Assembly: GCA_012798835.1 (NCBI GenBank)
Contig: JAAZML010000167.1
Coordinates: forward strand, 1 to 56,858
Source: Clostridium sp.
GTDB taxonomy: Bacteria > Bacillota > Clostridia > Acetivibrionales > Acetivibrionaceae
Length of the DNA stretch: 56,858 nt
Direction of reading: 5' to 3'
Part shown: in pieces, positions 52,164 through 56,858 of the stretch
Numbering within the stretch: the stretch's first letter is position 1
Layout: every line of letters begins with the position of its first letter
Made by a program: the position numbers and the translations under genes
Notes under the pieces: generated by a model
What the model was told of the DNA's origin: nothing
The model's input: the letters and a program-made list of their open reading frames with translations, nothing else
Database searches by the model: none

Positions 52164-54296
52164 TTATTTCTCAAGAAGTATCCTTTTTAAAAGCATTACA
52201 TCCAACACGTCTATTCTGCCATCCCCGTTTATATCACCCGCAGTAAATTGTTCAGATGTCAAATCAGTCAACATTTTTAAAACATATCTTTTCATAACAG
52301 TAAGATCCAAACAATCTATAACCTTATCGCCATTTATATCGCCTAATAAAACATTTCCTCCTGGTGACGGCACCGGTGTGGGTTCTATTGAACCACCCCC
52401 CGGTTCTTCTCCAAAAATCCTTGTTGCTCCATCGTAGACAGGGATATATGGGGTCTTAATCAAATCATTTTTTTCAAGACCATTGTATGAAAAGTCGTTG
52501 GTTGGATCCCAAAAACTTGTATCATGGGGTACGGAAATTCTAAACTGAAGTTCTGCAGCGTATTCCGACTGCCCAATCGGGCAAATAGCCGTCCCATCTG
52601 CGTAGGTTATTTTTATATAATAAATATTATCCTTCAGATGGATAAGCGGCGATATTTCTGCGTCCATTCCAGTTTCACAATACCCCTTCGTTATTGTAAT
52701 ATCTTCAGCCCCGTAACCGGCTTCAAAAACCTCGGTTAAATCGACATAATAATTGTATGAAAGATCCTTTATAAGTCTTGCCGGCCAACTAGAACGATTG
52801 TTAAGAAGCGCCTTTATTTCTGTATAATGGGTGCCCGCCTGATTTATGCATGCTTCTACGAAAAATTCATCGTCCCTTTCCTCGGGCAATGGAAAATCTT
52901 CTAGGACACGACCACCGTAGTCTGAAACCATTCTGCAAAGAACACCTACAAAAGCAGCATTATAATCAGTTGCAACCTCATTTTGTACATAGTCTTCTAT
53001 ATCATCTACATATTTATCATTTTTTCCGGGTCCTCCTACCAAAGCACCGTAAAGTATATGTCTGTGTTCTTCTGGGATTTCCCTTTTATCCAGCCACGTA
53101 CCGTGTGCAGTCCTATGGTGCGGCCTTTTAGGTGGATTTTCTCCAAACCCTACTACATAACTCCTCTTTTCTGGATTCGAACCCAATGCGTAGTCAACTT
53201 GGCTTTGGGCAAAATTAAAATACTTTTGTTTTAGGCTTGTGTCGGTTACAATATCCGAGTACACCAATGCTAAAAACGAAGCATTCATTGAGTATCTCAA
53301 AGGACCCCATGAATCCAAATGCGCTAATCCACCAGGAGTAAAGCTTACACTCTTGCCGTTATAACCTTGGGGTGTCCACCAATCTAAATGTTTTTGTGCA
53401 AATTCATGGTATTCCTCTTTTCCGGTAGCCCTTGCAAGTAAAATCATTGTCCCGTAATGGCAATCATCCCAACAATGTGCCCATTGATATTCTATATCGG
53501 TGGTCTGATTTTGACGATTTAGCTTTGGGATATAGGATTCGGCCTTTTGTAGATATTGCTCATCATCGGTTGCAAGGTACAGCCAAGTTGCTGCCCACAT
53601 AAGTTCATCCCAAAACCCACTATGGGAGCTGTAAAACCCATCTGCCTCTGTATAGGTACTATCGCTTCTTGTAGTATCAGCAAGTTCAAAAAGACTTTTA
53701 GCATGCTTAAGATATGTATTATCTTCCAAAACGATGGAGCCCACAGCAAGGGCTGCAGCCATCTGACCCGTAACGCAAGAACCCTTCCCTGTATAATATG
53801 GCCTTTCCATTTCCTTTTCAATAACCTCGGCAGAACCCCACCATTTGTGGTCACGATTCCCTTCGCCTATCTGATAAACCACACTATCTCCCCTGTCACA
53901 GGCCACAAGGTAATCGAGCACAAATTCAAGATTTCTTTCAAGGTATTCCCTTTGACCAAAGGCCTCTATACCATCACCGTACTCATAAAGAGCCCATCCT
54001 AGCATCGCCGCCGAATATGCCATGGGTAAATTAAACTTAACATGGTCACCAGCATCATACCATCCGCCCAATACCTCGTCACCCATTGTTGCATCACCGC
54101 GCCATTCGACGCGATTCCAATCAGGAAGAGGACCTGCCTGCTGACATTCATAAAAATAGATTGCCTTTTGAAGTGCTTCTGCATAATTATGTACCATTTG
54201 GGTTACCCCCGCAGCAGCCACGTCCCCCGACGGAACCATCAACACAGTCAACATAATAAGTGTCAAAGCAATACATGAAATCCTTTTGATTATCAA
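52164..54296 (-). CDS. GH9 endoglucanase with CBM3c and C-terminal dockerin
   Basis: A secreted cellulosomal cellulase of 710 residues. The signal peptide is at 1-29. The GH9 catalytic domain (about 35-475) has [19 protein letters not shown] with base aspartates 81 and 84, the PHHRTAHGT His motif and NEVATDYNAAFVG with the acid Glu. A family 3c CBM (about 490-625) follows directly, as in processive theme-B endoglucanases such as C. thermocellum Cel9R or Cel9N. A short Pro/Ser/Gly linker leads to a type I dockerin (about 648-710: GDINGDKVID and AGDINGDGRID). The start is TTG at 54296 behind GGGAGG. Processive action is inferred from the CBM3c. Confidence 0.94.
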   Translation of the reverse strand: MIIKRISCIALTLIMLTVLMVPSGDVAAAGVTQMVHNYAEALQKAIYFYECQQAGPLPDWNRVEWRGDATMGDEVLGGWYDAGDHVKFNLPMAYSAAMLGWALYEYGDGIEAFGQREYLERNLEFVLDYLVACDRGDSVVYQIGEGNRDHKWWGSAEVIEKEMERPYYTGKGSCVTGQMAAALAVGSIVLEDNTYLKHAKSLFELADTTRSDSTYTEADGFYSSHSGFWDELMWAATWLYLATDDEQYLQKAESYIPKLNRQNQTTDIEYQWAHCWDDCHYGTMILLARATGKEEYHEFAQKHLDWWTPQGYNGKSVSFTPGGLAHLDSWGPLRYSMNASFLALVYSDIVTDTSLKQKYFNFAQSQVDYALGSNPEKRSYVVGFGENPPKRPHHRTAHGTWLDKREIPEEHRHILYGALVGGPGKNDKYVDDIEDYVQNEVATDYNAAFVGVLCRMVSDYGGRVLEDFPLPEERDDEFFVEACINQAGTHYTEIKALLNNRSSWPARLIKDLSYNYYVDLTEVFEAGYGAEDITITKGYCETGMDAEISPLIHLKDNIYYIKITYADGTAICPIGQSEYAAELQFRISVPHDTSFWDPTNDFSYNGLEKNDLIKTPYIPVYDGATRIFGEEPGGGSIEPTPVPSPGGNVLLGDINGDKVIDCLDLTVMKRYVLKMLTDLTSEQFTAGDINGDGRIDVLDVMLLKRILLEK

Positions 54297-54352
54297 AATA
54301 ATTCCTCCCTTATTTAATTATTTATAAAAATAAAATAAACCGTTTTTGTCCA

Positions 54353-54382
54353 ATTATATTATATCATCAAAAGCACCGACAA
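54353..54382 (-). promoter_or_regulatory. Promoter of the GH9-CBM3c gene
   Basis: TTGTCG, 18 bases, TATAAT on the minus strand, about 55 bases before the TTG start. Confidence 0.6.
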
Positions 54383-54424
54383 TAAAGTGCAAAGTGAATA
54401 TTGGGGCATTGATTTAAGAACTGC

Positions 54425-54442
54425 AAATAGGATCGCCTATTT
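54425..54442 (+). repeat. Small perfect hairpin in the region before hsdR's 3' end
   Basis: AAATAGG and CCTATTT bracket a 4-base loop. It lies 90 bases upstream of a plus-strand terminator. No gene is seen between; the sequence from 54383 to 54610 is otherwise unexplained. Confidence 0.5.
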
Positions 54443-54531
54443 AATCGTTTTAAAAAAGAGAGGCAATTTAGGAGCTTTCACATAGGGATTGAATGAAAAC
54501 TTAGGTGAGTAGCTTTAAAGGTTAGCACGGG

Positions 54532-54578
54532 AAGGACCACATTGGAGGATAAGCCTCTGGTGTGGTCTTTCTTTTTGT
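54532..54578 (+). terminator. Plus-strand terminator with no obvious gene before it
   Basis: AAGGACCACA and TGTGGTCTT enclose an inner GGAGG/CCTC stem, followed by TTTCTTTTTG. On the minus strand there is no T-tract, so it does not fit hsdR. It implies a rightward transcript from this spacer. Confidence 0.65.
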
Positions 54579-54610
54579 TATAATTCCTTATGATTATCTA
54601 ATAAGAATGG

Positions 54611-56746
54611 TTATAATAGACCAAAATACCTCTCAAAGAAAGCTAGAAGCTTGTCAATTATGGTCTGTTTTTTAATTGTTCTAGAATTAGAAGCAAACCT
54701 TGATACAGGTGGCATTATCCTATCAATATCGGTCCCTGTTGTCTTCATAAGTCCATCCCTAAAGGAGTTGTCAATAAATCTTCTGGCCTCATCTTCTTTA
54801 AGGTTTTCTTCTTTTATAAGCTTACCCATATCTTTTTCTTTGTTTTTATTTAAAAATGCTCTCCATTCCTCATCAACTTCAGTTGAAACATTAACTTGGT
54901 CTATAAATCTTTCAATAAGGTCTTTTTTGCTCCTAAGCTCTATGGATGAATTTATGGCCTTATCAATAGTGGTTAAAATATCCTTGTCCTTACAATTTGA
55001 ATCCCTATACTTAGCAACTAACATAAGAATATAATCTATGTTAACTTCTATCTGCCTAATAAGCTCCATCTCAAATATAATATCATCATTTATATTTTCC
55101 TTATCACCTGTTTGCTCTTTCTTGAAATCTTGGTAAAGGTCAATGTAAATACTTTGATAGTCTTGAAGATCCCTTTCTTCTAGAAGACTGTCACTTTCAA
55201 ACTCATCAAAAGAAGTTAGTATATTTCTAACCTTTAATATTTTACCAAATAATCTTATAAAATCTTTTTGATTAGACTCGCCCACAATAGCTTGTCCTAG
55301 TGGATATTTTATCTTTAGCTCACCCACTAGCTCCTTGTAGCCTGCTTGATACTTACCATCCTTATCAAAGCCTTCATAGTATTCTTCATAGGTTTTAAGA
55401 AGGACTATTCCTCCTGCATCCTTATCACCAAAAAGGGCTATAGCTTTATCAGTTTCTTCTTTTAGGTCCCTAAAGCAAACTATATTTCCAAAGGATTTTA
55501 CAGAATTCAAGATCCTATTGGTCCTTGAAAATGCCTGTATTAGACCATGTTGTCTTAGGTTTTTATCTACCCAAAGAGTGTTAAGAGTAGTTGCATCGAA
55601 GCCTGTTAGGAACATATTAACCACTATAAGAATATCTACCTCTCTATTTTTAACCCTAAGGGATAGGTCCTTATAGTAGTTTTGAAACTTATCTGTAGAA
55701 GTATCAAAGTTAGTAGAAAAATTTTTATTGTAATCTTTTATAGCTGATTCTAAAAAGTCCCTAGATGATTGATCTAAGTTCTCTGCATTTAAGTTTTCAT
55801 CAGCTAAAATACCGTCTATTTCTTCTTCATTGGGAGCAAAGGAAAATATTGTGGCTATTCTTAAGTCTTTATTATTTTCCTCTATTTGCTTCTTAAACTC
55901 ACTATAATATTTAATAGCCATGGGAATAGAGGCAACTGCGAAAATAGAGTTAAAGCCTGCCACCCGCCTTTTTTCTCTTTTTTCTATGATTTTATGACTG
56001 CCTTTTTCTCTTTCCTCCCACTTGGCTGTAAAAGAATAAAAGGACTGTCTTTTTGTCTTTTGATCAAAGTGATTTATTATATAGGAAACAACTTCAGATA
56101 TTCTCTCTGGTGCAGCTAGGGCCTTCTCCCTGTCTATGGCATAAACTTTTTCATCTTCTATATGAGTCGGAGTCTTTATGGTATTAATAAAGTCTATCCT
56201 AAAGGGGAGGACATTTCCGTCATTTATAGCATCTACTATGGTGTAGGTGTGGAGCTTTTCTCCAAAAACCTGCCCAGTAGTAGAGAAACTAGGATTTACC
56301 CCTGAAGGTGCATTGACCGCAAATATTGGGGTACCTGTAAAACCAAATATATGATAATTCCTAAAGTTTTTAATGATTGCCTTGTGCATATTACCAAATT
56401 GGGACCTATGACATTCATCAAAAACTAGGACCACATGCTTTTTATAAATATCATGTTTCTTGTTTTTCTTGATAAAGACATCTAACTTTTGAATAGTAGT
56501 AACAATTATTTTATAGTCCTCATAACCACCATTCTGATTTTTATTTTCTAGTTGCCTTTGAAGTACCCTAGTTGATGCATTGCCATTGGCTGCACCTTTT
56601 TCAAAGCGATCATATTCCTTCATGGTTTGATAGTCTAGGTCTTTTCTATCAACTACAAAGATAACCTTGTCTATAGTTGGTATTTCAGTAGCTAGGACTG
56701 CCGCTTTAAAGGAAGTCAGGGTCTTACCAGAACCCTCTCGTGTCAA
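54611..56746 (-). pseudogene. hsdR: Type I restriction enzyme subunit HsdR, N-terminally truncated
   Basis: A type I restriction motor subunit that in full form (about 1000 residues) has an N-terminal nuclease domain and two RecA-like helicase domains. Here 711 residues are open from TTG at 56746, and they begin at Walker A (REGSGKTLTSF). VFDECHRSQF (DExH box), GFTGTPIF, NMFLTGFDA and FSRTNRILNS are the later helicase motifs, and the C-terminal helical region is present to ERYFGLL. The nuclease part is missing: upstream an in-frame TAA lies within 40 bases. No ribosome site precedes the TTG. It could be disrupted by an insertion at the window edge or a remnant; no hsdM or hsdS is in the window. 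Confidence 0.85.
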
Positions 56747-56858
56747 GGGTATGACACAAAATATTTTATATTGAACTTATAACTTCTCATCTAGTACTAA
56801 CATATACCTAGGAATGTATCCTGTTTATAAAATTATCTAACTCGATTGAAAAATACTA
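56747..56858. other. Non-coding edge abutting truncated hsdR, possible mobile-element end
   Basis: The frame of hsdR breaks here. GTGTCA and TGACAC form a 6-base inverted repeat around AGGGTA at 56735-56752, across the junction. The following plus-strand ACAAAATA is faintly like the termini of IS256-type elements, but the rest is only 106 bases and all six frames are short. Element identity is speculative. Confidence 0.25.

Noticed and set aside
54480-54505. CRISPR-repeat-like string ending GGGATTGAATGAAAAC
   Set aside because: Only one copy is present, no spacer array and no cas genes are in the window.
56808-56858. End of a transposase gene at the right edge
   Set aside because: The most protein-like frame is closed by stops at both ends after 15 codons, so no transposase can be claimed from this window.

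Overview
The window looks like chromosomal DNA of an anaerobic, cellulosome-producing member of the Clostridia, probably close to the Acetivibrio / Hungateiclostridium (Clostridium thermocellum) group. The evidence is three secreted plant-wall enzymes with type I dockerins, an SCIFF peptide with its radical SAM maturase, oxygen-independent thiazole synthesis through ThiH, the order dgt-dnaG-rpoD, AT-rich spacers and strong AGGAGG-type ribosome binding sites. The genus is inferred; the dockerins and gene families are seen directly. Most genes lie on the minus strand.

Region by region: 1-1524 holds a chemotaxis receptor cut by the window edge. 2026-3786 is a dockerin-bearing pectate lyase. 4090-5887 is a plus-strand pair, a double zinc-ribbon membrane protein and a TPM-domain protein. 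5980-8649 is a CelK-like GH9 cellulase behind a long leader. 9299-12687 is cdaA-cdaR-glmM (c-di-AMP synthesis and cell-wall precursor supply). 12825-15190 is an AmmeMemoRadiSam unit plus an unannotated 33-residue membrane peptide. 15515-19402 is rpsT, holA and comEC, followed by an NlpC/P60 wall hydrolase. 20872-26100 is thiS-G-H-F-(D2)E-C under a TPP riboswitch with a visible terminator. rnpB follows at 26371-26760. 26813-33607 is the macromolecular-synthesis region: nif3, trmK, tRNA-Met, tRNA-Asn, rpoD, dnaG, dgt.

From 33761 come an HD-GYP protein, a small membrane protein, panB-panC-panD, secD-secF, the SCIFF maturase and peptide, rluD-lspA, an orphan solute-binding lipoprotein with pgeF, a plus-strand DUF2339 membrane protein with a mutarotase-like protein, glnS, and a GH9-CBM3c-dockerin endoglucanase. 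The right edge carries a type I restriction subunit HsdR that starts abruptly at its Walker A motif, next to a 112-base non-coding edge.

Functionally the window mixes housekeeping operons with cellulosome components. The pectate lyase and the two GH9 enzymes each have their own promoter, so they are dispersed single-gene units rather than a cluster. Consensus sigma-A promoters (TTGACA-17-TATAAT or close) can be read before many operons. The least explained items are several very small ORFs (33 aa before the Memo gene, 25 aa before dnaG, 49 aa before panB, 34 aa before trmK), the AmmeMemoRadiSam unit itself, the DUF2339 pair, the zinc-ribbon/TPM pair, and a plus-strand structured intergenic region at 54425-54578. 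No wholly new multi-gene system is proven here; these are the best leads.
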